A stretch of 64,000 nucleotides of DNA from NCBI GenBank assembly GCA_010672585.1, contig JAAHGF010000028.1, positions 1-64,000 of the forward strand. Direction: 5' to 3'. The stretch comes from Okeania sp. SIO1I7 (lineage in GTDB: Bacteria; Cyanobacteriota; Cyanobacteriia; Cyanobacteriales; Microcoleaceae). A program made the translations under genes and the position numbers. The stretch's first letter is position 1; every line of letters begins with the position of its first letter. Positions 37,856 to 47,520 of the stretch are shown here, in pieces. The notes beneath the pieces are model-generated. The model worked only from the letters and a program-made list of their open reading frames with translations. It searched no databases and had not been told where the DNA came from.

Positions 37856-38534
37856 TGCTGTGGTGGTGACCATATTGTTAGTTAAAAATGGGACAATTCA
37901 TAATAAAAAACAGAAATATCAATGTCAAGCCTGTCAAAGACAATTTTTTCAAATAACTCCAAAGTATATATCAACAATCAAACCAAATAATTGATTGATA
38001 AATTATTACTAGAAAAAAATCAGTTTAGCTGGCGTTATTAGTGTAACAGGTGCATCTGGAAAATTGCTTCACACATTAATTTAACCTTAAGTATACAGAG
38101 GTTTCGCAGTTTGTTAAATGTGCTAAAAAAACCAGGAATACTCACCATTGAATGTGATTAAATTTGGTCATTTGTTGGGAGTAAAAATAACAAGCAATGG
38201 CTCTGGCTAGCCATTGATATAGAAAACAAAGAAATCGTGGGTTTCTTTTTAGGAGAAAGAGGAGAAAAAGGCGCATTGGGATTGTGGAATTCATGGCCTA
38301 GGAGCTATAGGCAATGCACAATTTGTTATACAGATTTCTGGTCAGCTTGTGATTTGATTTTTTCTGATTGTAGGTATATATTCAGTGGGAAAGGAAACTG
38401 GTTTAACTGCCCATATAGAAAGATTAAATAATACTTTACGTCAAAGACTTTCTCGTTTAGTCAGGAAAACTTTATCTTTAAAATTAGAAAATCATTTGGG
38501 TGCTATTTGATATTTTATTCATCATTATAATTAA
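37856..38534 (+). pseudogene. Degenerate IS1-family transposase
   Basis: Fragments in several frames match the IS1 InsA/InsB type. They are a zinc-ribbon part with KNGTIHNKKQKYQCQACQRQ, a helix-turn-helix part (LLLEKISLAGVI type), then SFVGSKNNKQWLWLAIDIE, IVGFFLGERGEKGALGLWN and CYTDFWSACD. The end is NNTLRQRLSRLVRKTLSLKL and YFIHHYN before TAA at 38532. Frameshifts near 37885 and 38380 and several stop codons (including TGA just before YFIHHYN) show it is dead. It borders the lipid cluster on the tetR side. Confidence 0.85.
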
Positions 38535-38690
38535 GCGTTGGCGGAGAAAGTGCGACAGCTATATCGCTTCACCGTAATTTGATCACTACATATATAGTAC
38601 TACCCAATATTTTAATGCTACCGGATTTGATATTACCCAATATTTGATGCAATAATATTTCGGCACTATGAGCGATAATACTGTCCTGTT

Positions 38691-39728
38691 ATGCCTGAAA
38701 TTCCGCAATTTCCTGAAGCTCTTGCTGAGGCCCTCAATAACTTTCCAGAGCTAGATTTGGACCTGCCAGACCCAGAAGATGAAAATATTCCAGACTCAGA
38801 CTTTCAAAAAGTAGTAGACACAGCATGGAAAGTTTGCGATCGCTTCGACCTCCAGACAGAAATCTGGCGGGGACGCATCTTAAGAATCATCAGAGACCGA
38901 GAAAAAATAGGAGGAGATGGGCGAGGTAGCGGATTTCTCAATTGGCTTAAGGAAAGAGAAATCAACAAGAGTCAAGCTTATGCCCTGATAGAATTGGCCA
39001 ATAGTGCTGATACTTTAATTGCAGAAGGACATTTAGACCCAGACTCCATTAATAATTTTAGTAAACGGGCTTTTGTAGAAACAGCAAAATCTGTTCCAGA
39101 AGTCCAAGAAATGGTGACAGATGCTGCAAAAAAAGGCGATCGTATCACTAGACGAGAAGTCAAACAATTAGCAGATGAATGGATGGCCATTAGTTCAGAT
39201 TTACTTCCCAGCGAAATCAAAGAAAAGGCCACATCTGGTTCCATGCCACCACGTTATTTAGCTCCCCTAGTGCGAGAAATGGAAAAATTACCAGAATCTC
39301 ATTTGAGCGCAATTCAAGAGGAGATCGTTGAAAATCCTGAGTTGGAGACCGTTAAGCAATTGACCTCAGATGCCAAAAACCTTTCTAAATATCTTGATTC
39401 AGCAGCCAAAGTTCAAGCATTGAATGAATCACCATTAGATATGGAAATGGTACTAGAAGAAGCTTTGAGATTAGAATGTCTGAATATAGTCGCCGATCTA
39501 GTAAAACAGTCTGGTCAACTAGAAGCAACAACTGCTAAACTTTACAGCACTTGGAAGCGAGTAGGTAATCTATCAGAACGGTTATTTGTTGATACTGGTG
39601 CTAGTACACCTCATTTACGACACTTGTTAGGATGTTTAGACAAACTATCTAATAATGTAATTGAGATCCGTCTAAGTGAAGTCAATGACCAAATTATTCG
39701 CCTACAAATACTCTCTGATGGAGACTGA
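38691..39728 (+). CDS. Conserved hypothetical cyanobacterial protein
   Basis: A 345-residue soluble, acidic protein with no signal peptide or membrane segment. The N-terminus is Pro/Glu/Asp-rich. Residues ~45-100 (WRGRILRIIRDREKIGGDGR, then FLNWLKEREINKSQAYALIE) resemble the helical element found in phage- and plasmid-type DNA-binding or DUF3102-like proteins; this is a loose resemblance. The remainder is predicted helical, with no catalytic motif. I do not recognise a function. It follows a dead IS1 element and precedes an array-type G-rich palindrome at 39753-39834. Codon use looks like that of its neighbours. Confidence 0.7.
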   Translation: MPEIPQFPEALAEALNNFPELDLDLPDPEDENIPDSDFQKVVDTAWKVCDRFDLQTEIWRGRILRIIRDREKIGGDGRGSGFLNWLKEREINKSQAYALIELANSADTLIAEGHLDPDSINNFSKRAFVETAKSVPEVQEMVTDAAKKGDRITRREVKQLADEWMAISSDLLPSEIKEKATSGSMPPRYLAPLVREMEKLPESHLSAIQEEIVENPELETVKQLTSDAKNLSKYLDSAAKVQALNESPLDMEMVLEEALRLECLNIVADLVKQSGQLEATTAKLYSTWKRVGNLSERLFVDTGASTPHLRHLLGCLDKLSNNVIEIRLSEVNDQIIRLQILSDGD

Positions 39729-39752
39729 AGAAGGAATTTGGGTACATCACTC

Positions 39753-39834
39753 GCCCCCTAAATCCCCCAAAATTGGGGGACTTTTACCAGCTAATGGATT
39801 CTTGTTCCCCCCAGAATTGGGGGGCTCGGGGGGC
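39753..39834. repeat. G-rich palindromic repeat (CCCCCTAAATCCCCC type), copy 1
   Basis: Two adjacent stems, ATCCCCCAAAATTGGGGGA and TTCCCCCCAGAATTGGGGGG, enclosed by outer arms GCCCCCTA and the diverged CGGGGGGC. Three more copies lie at 42454-42737. Confidence 0.8.
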
Positions 39835-39994
39835 AAATTTCAGTATTAAACAACTTTTCAAATATCCTCTAAAAGTTCAATTGATAGGCATTAGAAAATA
39901 TTAAGGATGTCATAAAATCTTATTTAGAATATATGAAAGAGTTAAATTCAGATGGTGAGTTGCATAATTCCTAATAATAAAAAATAAGCATTTC

Positions 39995-40113
39995 GTAGGT
40001 TGGGTAGAACTAAGTGTTAGCGGAGCTTATCCGTTAGGATAAACCCAACATATATCTTATGTTAAAAGATGCAGATTTTTTGTTGGGTTGCGCTGTCGCT
40101 TAACCCAACCTAC
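39995..40113. repeat. Inverted-repeat element with GTAGGTTGGGT ends
   Basis: Left end GTAGGTTGGGTAGAAC and right end TTAACCCAACCTAC are inverted repeats, with AACCCAACA and TGTTGGGTT pairing inside. This type of repeat is frequent in cyanobacterial genomes. Confidence 0.6.
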
Positions 40114-40368
40114 TAAGTTAAATTAATAATAATTTGTTAGATTATTTCCACTAAGGAACGAACAGACAAAATTTCATCTTGTTCTCGATATACTAATAAA
40201 TATTTAGTCCGTTTTTCATCAGGAATAATTACAGGTTGGGGTAGTTTCATTATTTGAGGAGTAGAAACAATAAATTTTTGATATGACTACTGGGGTTATT
40301 TTGTTAATTTTATTCATAACAATAAACTTTAAATCTCTTGCTGATAACTGACTAGGTGGCTGAAACGC

Positions 40369-41985
40369 TTATATGTTATAGTCTACAAGTCTTTGCGCGA
40401 TAGAAGAACCAACATCAATACCGGATTCTCGAGTGACACCCCTTATGCCGCCCCCAGGCAGATGCCCCATGTAATGCAAATTCTTATCCTCAAACAGCTC
40501 TCTGTAGCTCAACCATTCGTCTCCTTTTCTCCATCCTACTTTCTCTCCAAACTTTTCCCATACCTCTCGATTATAATCTTTTGTTCCACCCAATTCCTGA
40601 TAAATTTTCTTCTGTACAGAAAAGCCAAACTTACCATTACTATATTTTACCCAAAGTTGGTCAATTGTGCGGAGGTCTGTACAAGGAAAATTTTCTATAT
40701 CTTCTATGTCTAGATATCCTTGCTCCTCTCGCCCCGCAACTTTCAACATACAACGAGCAGTTTCCATATCTGCCTCTTTCCACTCCTTATTTACTAGAAA
40801 TTCACGGAGTTTTGTATAGTCTACATTTTTGTCAGAAAGTAATTCTATTTCATCATTTTGAGGGCTAGTTTCAATAGCTTTTGCCACCGCAAAAACTTCA
40901 GAATTTGATTCTGATAACTCTGGTAAAAATCGTTCCTCAATATCTGCAACATCCTCATCTCTCAATCCTAAAAGTGACTGAATTTCCCGCAAAGTTTCAC
41001 GAGTATTTTCTGTAAAAGGATAAGATTTTTCAACAGCTTGACTAAAGATTTCCTCATAACGCTTTAACTTGTTCCTAAACAGAATATAAGGTTCCATTTC
41101 CTCAGATTCAATTGCCTTTGCCTCCTCAGAAGATATACCATATCTCTTGCATAATTCCTCCAATAAAAAACGATTGAGAAAATCTATATCGCCATTATTT
41201 TTACGCAATATTTCCTGCACCTTGCGACGATATTGCAACTTCGGATCATCCTGTGGCGAACTTGCTAAATAAATTCGATAACCTTCCTTTACAGGTGCAA
41301 ATTGAGGAGTCATTGCCGGAGATTCTTCATATACCTTTTCACTAACATATTGATGCAATTCATCGGCTGAAATTTTGCCATTATTATCGGTATCCGCTGC
41401 CCCAGTGTTAATCCCTTCAACTAGATATTTTGTATAAATAGATAATTCTGAACCTTCCGACTCAAAAGAACTTTGAACAGCACTAGAAGACATCAAAATT
41501 GCCCTACCTTTACCCCCTAATTCTGCTTGAATATCTATATTTTCATCCCCTTTAGCAGTCATTCCTTTAGTAAAAGCACCACTATAACAACAGTCAAGAA
41601 TCACAACAAGACGTTGGGAATAACTATCATTCATTTGACCTTGTAGAACACTAGCACCCACAGCAGTCGGCGTAACAATTCCCCGTTGACCTTTGCGAGT
41701 TTGAGGAGTAGCTAAAAATAAATTACCCTCTCGACTTTTAACTCCATGACCAGAAAAATAAAAAAGTAAAACATCATCCTTATTCCGGTCAGCAAACAAA
41801 TCATAAATAGCCTCTTCTATCTGTTGACGATTGGAATTTTTCAACACCTTAATATCATCAAAACCTCCCATTTCCGAATTACCCAAAACTTCCTTCATTG
41901 CCTCAACATCTTTCAGGGTACTAGGCAAAGCAGGAAATTCTGGGAGGTATTCACTAACTCCAATTAATAGAGCTATTTTTGCCAT
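40369..41985 (-). CDS. Caspase-family protease (peptidase C14) fused to a GUN4 domain
   Basis: 538 residues. Residues 1-245 form a caspase-like domain with the catalytic pair His80 (FYFSGHG) and Cys133 (ILDCCYSGAF). An EF-hand-like loop DTDNNGKISADE lies near 197-208 and could bind calcium. Residues ~255-370 form a helical repeat region (RRKVQEILRKNNGDIDFL; LLGLRDEDVADIEERFL). Residues ~388-520 match GUN4: EWKEADMETARCMLKVAGRE, LRTIDQLWVKYSNGKFGFSV and the GWRKGDEWLSY region. GUN4 binds porphyrins and stimulates Mg-chelatase, so this could be a tetrapyrrole-responsive protease. The small gene 41998-42372 ends 12 bp upstream, suggesting one operon. No signal peptide is seen; a cytoplasmic location is likely. 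Confidence 0.9.
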   Translation of the reverse strand: MAKIALLIGVSEYLPEFPALPSTLKDVEAMKEVLGNSEMGGFDDIKVLKNSNRQQIEEAIYDLFADRNKDDVLLFYFSGHGVKSREGNLFLATPQTRKGQRGIVTPTAVGASVLQGQMNDSYSQRLVVILDCCYSGAFTKGMTAKGDENIDIQAELGGKGRAILMSSSAVQSSFESEGSELSIYTKYLVEGINTGAADTDNNGKISADELHQYVSEKVYEESPAMTPQFAPVKEGYRIYLASSPQDDPKLQYRRKVQEILRKNNGDIDFLNRFLLEELCKRYGISSEEAKAIESEEMEPYILFRNKLKRYEEIFSQAVEKSYPFTENTRETLREIQSLLGLRDEDVADIEERFLPELSESNSEVFAVAKAIETSPQNDEIELLSDKNVDYTKLREFLVNKEWKEADMETARCMLKVAGREEQGYLDIEDIENFPCTDLRTIDQLWVKYSNGKFGFSVQKKIYQELGGTKDYNREVWEKFGEKVGWRKGDEWLSYRELFEDKNLHYMGHLPGGGIRGVTRESGIDVGSSIAQRLVDYNI

Positions 41986-41997
41986 AAAAAAATCTCC

Positions 41998-42372
41998 TTA
42001 AGCATTCAAAAAATTGTCTACTTGTGCCAAAGCTTTATTCAAATATTCCAGATTACCAACTTCAATATCTATCTTTCGACCATTACCTTCAGCCTTAATT
42101 TTAAAAGTCTTACCAGAGAGGCGATCGCCCAAATATCCAACTAAAGCTTTAAGATTTTTAGCATTAATTTCTGCGGTGAGAATTCCTACTAAAAAACTGC
42201 CGATACTTTTTGCACAAGGTTCGGCAGTTTCTATTGACATTAAATCTGCTTTTTGAACGCCATCAAATTTTTCTATTTCCGACAAAATATACCGGGTATC
42301 TTCTTCAAGTTTATCCTCTTCTAATTTTCGGTCAGATAGAGAAATTGTTAGTTGAATATTTTCTAATGACAT
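41998..42372 (-). CDS. Small EACC1-like (effector-associated constant component) protein
   Basis: 124 residues, soluble. The pattern IETAEPCAKSIGSFLVGILT, then NLKALVGYLGDRLSGKTFKI and GNGRKIDIEVGN, resembles EACC1, a small alpha/beta protein encoded beside caspase- or trypsin-type effectors in bacterial conflict systems described by comparative genomics. The identification rests on recall of that pattern and needs a profile search. It sits 12 bp upstream of the caspase-GUN4 gene on the same strand, which is the usual EACC1 arrangement and the strongest contextual support. Confidence 0.65.
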   Translation of the reverse strand: MSLENIQLTISLSDRKLEEDKLEEDTRYILSEIEKFDGVQKADLMSIETAEPCAKSIGSFLVGILTAEINAKNLKALVGYLGDRLSGKTFKIKAEGNGRKIDIEVGNLEYLNKALAQVDNFLNA

Positions 42373-42453
42373 AATATTTAATTGTTAGTTTTCAGGAATA
42401 AAATTACTTATACATAGGAAAAATAATATCATATATTGTTTGGTTCTGCTTAA

Positions 42454-42525
42454 TCCCCCTAAATCCCCCATAATTGGGGGACTTTTAGAGTTTTATTCCC
42501 CCCAAAATTGGGGGGCTAGGGGGGC
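42454..42525. repeat. G-rich palindromic repeat, copy 2
   Basis: Contains AATCCCCCATAATTGGGGGA and TTCCCCCCAAAATTGGGGGG with outer arms ending CTAGGGGGGC. Confidence 0.85.
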
Positions 42526-42566
42526 AAAATTGAAGTATGAATGCGCGATTGTTTAGTTCTGCTCAA

Positions 42567-42639
42567 GCACCCTAAATCCCCCAATTATGGGGGACTTTTA
42601 GAGTTTTATTCCCCCCAGGCATTGGGGGGCTAGGGGGGC
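42567..42639. repeat. G-rich palindromic repeat, copy 3
   Basis: Contains AATCCCCCAATTATGGGGGA and CCCCCCAGGCATTGGGGGG. It starts 113 bp after copy 2 and is preceded by TTCTGCTCAAG; TTCTGCT also lies shortly before copy 2 and GCTCAAG before copy 4. Confidence 0.85.
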
Positions 42640-42665
42640 TTGCATCATACCCATAATCAGCTCAA

Positions 42666-42737
42666 GCCCCCTAAATCCCCCAATTATGGGGGACTTTTAG
42701 AGTCTTATTCCCCCCAAAATTGGGGGGTTAGGGGGGC
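42666..42737. repeat. G-rich palindromic repeat, copy 4
   Basis: Contains AATCCCCCAATTATGGGGGA and CCCCCCAAAATTGGGGGG. It lies 30 bp from the rpoC2 stop codon and may serve as its terminator stem. Confidence 0.85.
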
Positions 42738-42767
42738 AAAAGGAGATACTGATAACTGAAATGACTC

Positions 42768-45700
42768 CTAGATTAAATCAGGCGTGTTTTCATCAAAATC
42801 ATCAAAACCATCATCACTATCATCATCATCATCTATATCTAAGTCATCCTCCAGGTCACTAGGAAAATCGGAATCAAAAGGATCTGGTACAAAATCAGAA
42901 TCATCTAACACTGATTCACTATTACTTAGAATCCCAGGAAAATCAGGCATACTATCATCTATCAATTGATTTGGCTCTTTAGATATGCCTTGAGAATCTG
43001 CAAAATTATTATTCATAGGTGAATTCATCGGTGATAAATTCAGACTATTTTCCAATTCTAATGACCGTGCTGTTTGATCGTCTAAGACCACACCTTGTAA
43101 ATTCTCCTCCTCAATAATATCCATATCCTCATCCCAATTTTGTTCCAAACGACTAATCTCTGCACTCAGGGCATCTTCATAAGCATTAAAACCAGTACCT
43201 GCGGGAATCAACCGCCCAATAATCACATTTTCCTTCAATCCCCTTAACCAATCTGACTTACCTTCAATTGCTGCCTCCGTTAGGACCCTTGTAGTCTCTT
43301 GGAAACTGGCTGCGGAAATAAAGCTATCTGTATTCAAGGATGCTTTTGTAATCCCTAACAACATTGGCGTATACTGAGCTGTTGCTCCACCAGTAATAGA
43401 CATAGCCTCATTAACCTGTTCCACTTGTCGTAATTCTATCAACTCTCCAGGCAACATAGTAGTATCACCACCATCATCAATCCTGACCTTAGCAGTCATC
43501 TGACGCACAATTACTTCAATATGTTTATCAGAAATATCTATACCCTGAGATTGATAAACCGCCTGCACTTGATCTACCAAAAACTTCTGACAAGCCTCAA
43601 AACTCCTCAAACAAGCCTCATAAATGCTTTCATGGTCGCGGTAATAGTTAAAGAAAATCTCCAGAATTTCATGGGGGTTTCGGGGTCCATCTGTGAGTGA
43701 TTCACCCACATTTACATTTTGCCCATCAGAAACAATCACATTCTGCCCAGGGCCAATCGGATAATCTGTAATTGTTCCGTCAGGGGAAACCACGCTAGCC
43801 TCCACATGATCGTCATTAGCCTTAACCTGAGCTTGACCAGGATACTTCACTAAAATACAAGACTCTTTTGGTTTGCGTGCCTCCAACAATTCCTCAATTC
43901 GAGGTAAACCCTGAATAATATCCCCAGTCTTAGCCCGCTCAAATACTAACAGTACTAAATTATCCCCTCGTTGTACCAAATCCCCATCCATAGTCAGCAG
44001 TATCGCTCCTGCAGAAACACGATAAGGTCGGCCTTGACGTAAGATAACTTGATAAGCTTCTTCACCATTATCTGCAACTGTTTTCTCAATTCTAGAAACC
44101 AGACCTGAGTGTTCAATAAATACCCCAGGAGCAATTTCCGTACCAGCAACTAATAAATCCCCTTGAGCTACAGATGGCAAAGTATTAACTGGTATTTTAA
44201 TTAAGTCAGCATCTCTGACGATCAAAATACGACGAATAGCTTCCGAACCTTCTTTGATACCACGTACCTCACCAGCTTCCTTGGATAAAATTTCCGTGCG
44301 AGCTACCACTGCTCCAGCTTCAATCACATCCCTATCTTTAACCAGAAGTTCGGTACTTGTACTACCATGGGTTGTATCTGCCGTTACATCGCGACGAATT
44401 ACTAAAGATTCTAGAATCACCAACTGCAAACGCATTACTCCCTCTTCCTTTGGATCTGGTGATAACTCGATATCAGCAGCTAATTGAGGAGCTTCTTCTC
44501 CAATTTCTAATACTAACTGGGTTCTTAGTAATTCTACACCTTCTACAGATTTAACTCGTTCTCCATCTTTAAAAGGAATGCGTTGTACTGCTCTTAACTC
44601 AATGGAAGAATTAATTGATTTCTGAGAAGGAACACCAGGATCGTCAGGCACATGAAATTCCGTCACAGGACGTAATAATAATCCAGGGTTTTCTGGAGTT
44701 TCTACATATTCAATATACTTTAACTCAGAGACTGCTAATCCTGGCACCACTTCTTTTCCTGGCATTGCGATCTGACCATTTATTAGAGTCAAATCCCCTA
44801 ATTCTGTTTCATAATCTCCACTATGCAGTTCACCTGGTTTAATTACCACTTCCCTGAGAATGTCATTTTTTTGGTGTACTTCTACAACTCCATTAGACAG
44901 GCAGAAAATATCCTTAACTATCTCTGTACCTGCTTCTACATATTGACCATCTTCTACCAATAGCAAAGATATATCTTTATTGACTTCATGGCATTCTTCA
45001 GGAATCCATAACAATGTACCACCTTTTGTCACTTCGTAGCCTTGTTTAGCTTTACCACGTTTGAGAACTTCTACTCCGGCATATTTAATGATGCCACCTG
45101 TAGTAGTTTTATAATTTTCTTCTAAAAGTTCAGCAATAACTTCGTGGTTGCCAACCTTACTGCCAGGAGTAACTTTTAAAGCAAATCGTTGATTATTTTG
45201 GGCTTCAATGATGTACTGGTCTCGGTTAGCAATGGTTTCCATCCTAACTTTTGCCTGGTCTAGTCGCACACTGGCAGTAATGACTTCAATCTCACGAGGT
45301 AGATTATCTTGTGCTTTCGTATACACTGGCAGTTGGGTAGGAATGTTAGCAGTAGTAGTCACTGACTCTTCAGACTCATCAGTTGTTGGCTGTTGAGTTC
45401 CTGCACTCAAAATATTTTGAGTTTTTTCCGTAGAAGGAATTCGTACCACACCACCATGCTCTGTTACTAGCTTAGTCTCAGCAATTACACTATTAACACT
45501 AATTGTAGTAGCATTTTTGATTACTGCTTCTGCACCTGGTGGCAGATTATAAACTTCTCCTGATAAGATCCAGATCAGACCTCCTCTTTGAGCAATGCGC
45601 GTTGTCGTTCCTTGTCTGTCTACCTTTTCTTCCTGCACCAACTTAGCAAATAGAACTTCCCCTGCTAAATCTGAGGCTACTTCTTTTGTAACTTTCTCAG

Positions 45701-47012
45701 TTGTTTTTCTGACCTGACCTGCCTTTGGTACTTCTGCTAAAATGTCTCCTGCTAAAACTTGTTGGTTATTTTGCACCATCAAAATAGAACCTTGAGCAAT
45801 GAATATACTTTCTTGACCGCCATTAGTTCCTACTATTGTTAGGTCAAAATTATTTTCTGCAATCATTGCTTCGTCCCCATGACGAGTCCGGAATGACCTG
45901 GTACGCACAGTTGATGGATACTTGACTACACCTGCAAAAGGAGATATGAACTGACGTGCTACTTCCCCTGTAAATACACCACCAGTATGGAATGTCCGCA
46001 TTGTTAATTGAGTACCTGGTTCGCCGATAGACTGAGCAGCAATAATCCCAATAGCTTCTCCCATATCTACTATCTGGCCATGAGCTAAACTCCAACCATA
46101 ACACTGTTGACAGACAGACCGAGGTGATTCACAAGTCAATGGCGATCGCACAAATACTTTTTCTACACCTGCTTTACCTATTGCTTTAGCTAAATCTTCT
46201 GTAAATACTTGATTTCTGACTGCTTGAACACCACCACTACTAATAATTTCTCCTGTTTCTGGATGTTTAACATCTTCTCCTGCTACCCTACCTAATAACC
46301 TGTCTTGTACGGGGATTAAAACGCGCTCACCATCTTTCATGCTTGTCACTGTTACTCCCCGCTTTGTACCGCAGTCAGCTTCCCGAACTATTACATCCTG
46401 AGAAACATCCACTAAACGACGAGTCAAATAACCGGAGTCAGCAGTCCTCAATGCGGTATCAACCAAACCTTTGCGCGCACCATAAGAGGAGATAATATAC
46501 TCCGTTACAGTTAAACCTTCCCGGAAATTAGTCTTAATTGGCAAGTCAATAATTTCCCCTTGTGGATCTGCCATCAGACCACGCATTCCCACTAACTGAC
46601 GCACCTGAGAAATATTACCCCGCGCTCCAGAAAATGCCATCATATAAACTGAATTTAGAGGGTCACTTGCCTTAAAGTTGCGGACTACTTCATCTTTAAG
46701 ATTTTCACTGGTAACATTCCAGGTATCAATTACTTTTTGAAAGCGTTCTACTTCAGTAATTTTTCCTTTAGTATAGCGGTCAGTTGTATCACGAATTTCT
46801 TCTTCTGCTGCATCTAAAAGTTGTCGTTTAGAAGCAGGTATTCGTAAGTCATCAACACTAATAGAAACTCCTGCTTTTGTGGCATAACGAAATCCTAAAT
46901 CTTTCAGTTTATCTGCCATGTGTGCAGTTCTAGCTGTACCATAATTATTAAAAGACCAAGAAATTAGCTTTTTCAGTTGACCCTTATTAATAACTCTATT
47001 CCGAAAAATCAT
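42768..47012 (-). CDS. rpoC2: RNA polymerase beta'' subunit (RpoC2)
   Basis: The C-terminal part of the split beta' subunit found in cyanobacteria and plastids, 1414 residues. Signatures include [19 protein letters not shown] at the start, [20 protein letters not shown] (trigger-loop region), [20 protein letters not shown] and the C-terminal [15 protein letters not shown]. The large lineage-specific insertion of repeated sandwich-barrel modules fills the middle (about residues 330-1000). The extreme C-terminus is a strongly acidic low-complexity tail (about 60 residues of mostly Asp/Ser/Phe). It is the third gene of the rpoB-rpoC1-rpoC2 cluster, with a 506-bp repeat-filled gap before it. Confidence 0.98.
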   Translation of the reverse strand: MIFRNRVINKGQLKKLISWSFNNYGTARTAHMADKLKDLGFRYATKAGVSISVDDLRIPASKRQLLDAAEEEIRDTTDRYTKGKITEVERFQKVIDTWNVTSENLKDEVVRNFKASDPLNSVYMMAFSGARGNISQVRQLVGMRGLMADPQGEIIDLPIKTNFREGLTVTEYIISSYGARKGLVDTALRTADSGYLTRRLVDVSQDVIVREADCGTKRGVTVTSMKDGERVLIPVQDRLLGRVAGEDVKHPETGEIISSGGVQAVRNQVFTEDLAKAIGKAGVEKVFVRSPLTCESPRSVCQQCYGWSLAHGQIVDMGEAIGIIAAQSIGEPGTQLTMRTFHTGGVFTGEVARQFISPFAGVVKYPSTVRTRSFRTRHGDEAMIAENNFDLTIVGTNGGQESIFIAQGSILMVQNNQQVLAGDILAEVPKAGQVRKTTEKVTKEVASDLAGEVLFAKLVQEEKVDRQGTTTRIAQRGGLIWILSGEVYNLPPGAEAVIKNATTISVNSVIAETKLVTEHGGVVRIPSTEKTQNILSAGTQQPTTDESEESVTTTANIPTQLPVYTKAQDNLPREIEVITASVRLDQAKVRMETIANRDQYIIEAQNNQRFALKVTPGSKVGNHEVIAELLEENYKTTTGGIIKYAGVEVLKRGKAKQGYEVTKGGTLLWIPEECHEVNKDISLLLVEDGQYVEAGTEIVKDIFCLSNGVVEVHQKNDILREVVIKPGELHSGDYETELGDLTLINGQIAMPGKEVVPGLAVSELKYIEYVETPENPGLLLRPVTEFHVPDDPGVPSQKSINSSIELRAVQRIPFKDGERVKSVEGVELLRTQLVLEIGEEAPQLAADIELSPDPKEEGVMRLQLVILESLVIRRDVTADTTHGSTSTELLVKDRDVIEAGAVVARTEILSKEAGEVRGIKEGSEAIRRILIVRDADLIKIPVNTLPSVAQGDLLVAGTEIAPGVFIEHSGLVSRIEKTVADNGEEAYQVILRQGRPYRVSAGAILLTMDGDLVQRGDNLVLLVFERAKTGDIIQGLPRIEELLEARKPKESCILVKYPGQAQVKANDDHVEASVVSPDGTITDYPIGPGQNVIVSDGQNVNVGESLTDGPRNPHEILEIFFNYYRDHESIYEACLRSFEACQKFLVDQVQAVYQSQGIDISDKHIEVIVRQMTAKVRIDDGGDTTMLPGELIELRQVEQVNEAMSITGGATAQYTPMLLGITKASLNTDSFISAASFQETTRVLTEAAIEGKSDWLRGLKENVIIGRLIPAGTGFNAYEDALSAEISRLEQNWDEDMDIIEEENLQGVVLDDQTARSLELENSLNLSPMNSPMNNNFADSQGISKEPNQLIDDSMPDFPGILSNSESVLDDSDFVPDPFDSDFPSDLEDDLDIDDDDDSDDGFDDFDENTPDLI

Positions 47013-47042
47013 GTTATTCTCTACCTTTGTTTATTAGTTTAC

Positions 47043-47194
47043 TATAGCGTTGTGCGCAGGCAACAGGCAACAGGCAACAGCTCATCTGGGGGAATAAAAA
47101 ACCGTTTGCGCAGCATCTCCGAAGGAATAATATAAGACTTTTAGCTATTGGACAGTTCTTGTAATTTGTACATAAGCCAGGGCACATTGCTATA
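47043..47194 (+). mobile_element. MITE-like element, family 2, copy B
   Basis: Begins TATAGCGTTGTGCGC and ends GGCACATTGCTATA. The interior has a CAACAGG tract, GGGGGAATAAAAAACCG, an inserted GTTTGCGCAGCAT block at 47104-47126 and TAGCTATTGGACAGTTCTTG. It is inserted between rpoC1 and rpoC2. Confidence 0.75.
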
Positions 47195-47239
47195 ATTTAG
47201 ATAAAAAGACTGTTATTCAAGGAAAGACAAAATAGTTTT

Positions 47240-47327
47240 GTGGAATGGGCATCTTGCCCGTTCCTGATATTTTCCCGTTCCTGATATTTTCGGGACAGGC
47301 AGGATGCCTGCCGCCACTTACCACTTA
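47240..47327. repeat. Palindromic element (GGGCATCTTGCC.../GGCAGGATGCC)
   Basis: GTGGAATGGGCATCTTGCCC pairs with the closing GGCAGGATGCCTGCC. A 17-bp segment CCGTTCCTGATATTTTC is duplicated in the loop. A related element, split by inserted heptamers, lies at 49669-49897. Confidence 0.6.
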
Positions 47328-47467
47328 TATTCATCCCGCCCCTCAGCAATACCAGATGTATGTTGGGGCGTTAACGATAGTTCTGCGAAGCAAATGGCAT
47401 TGGCTAATGCCAAGCTCCGAATTGCACCCTCGCTTGATTTAGTGTCCTTGCGTAAGTCCTGCTTTTC

Positions 47468-47520
47468 TTCCCTTCTGCCTTCTGCCTCCTGCCTTCTGCC
47501 TTCCTGACTCCTGACTCCTT
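47468..47520. repeat. Heptanucleotide tandem repeat (CTTCTGC)n
   Basis: CTTCTGC units change into CTGACTC units and run up to the stop codon of rpoC1. It is the reverse of the GAAGGCA tract at 1540-1572. Confidence 0.75.

Larger units (their letters stand above)
39729..40368. other. Spacer with two palindromic repeats and a possible gene scrap
   Basis: Contains the G-rich palindromic repeat at 39753-39834 and a GTAGGTTGGGT inverted element at 39995-40113. A short minus-strand frame at 40137-40250 encodes a 37-residue peptide starting MKLPQPVIIPDEKRTKYLL, which looks protein-like and may be a gene remnant. No intact gene is supported. Confidence 0.55.
42373..42767. other. Region after rpoC2 filled by a triple G-rich palindrome array
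   Basis: No gene. Three copies of the G-rich palindromic repeat lie in the 3' flank of rpoC2 and ahead of the caspase operon, so transcripts leaving rpoC2 would pass through several strong stems. Confidence 0.65.
47013..47518. other. rpoC1-rpoC2 spacer filled with repeats
   Basis: No gene. It contains a family 2 MITE (47043-47194), a palindromic element at 47240-47327 and the GAAGGCA-type heptamer tract at 47468-47520. Confidence 0.7.

Noticed and set aside
40137-40250. 37-codon minus-strand gene starting MKLPQPVIIPDE
   Set aside because: Too short and without a ribosome-binding site or a family I can name; noted only as a possible remnant in the spacer entry.
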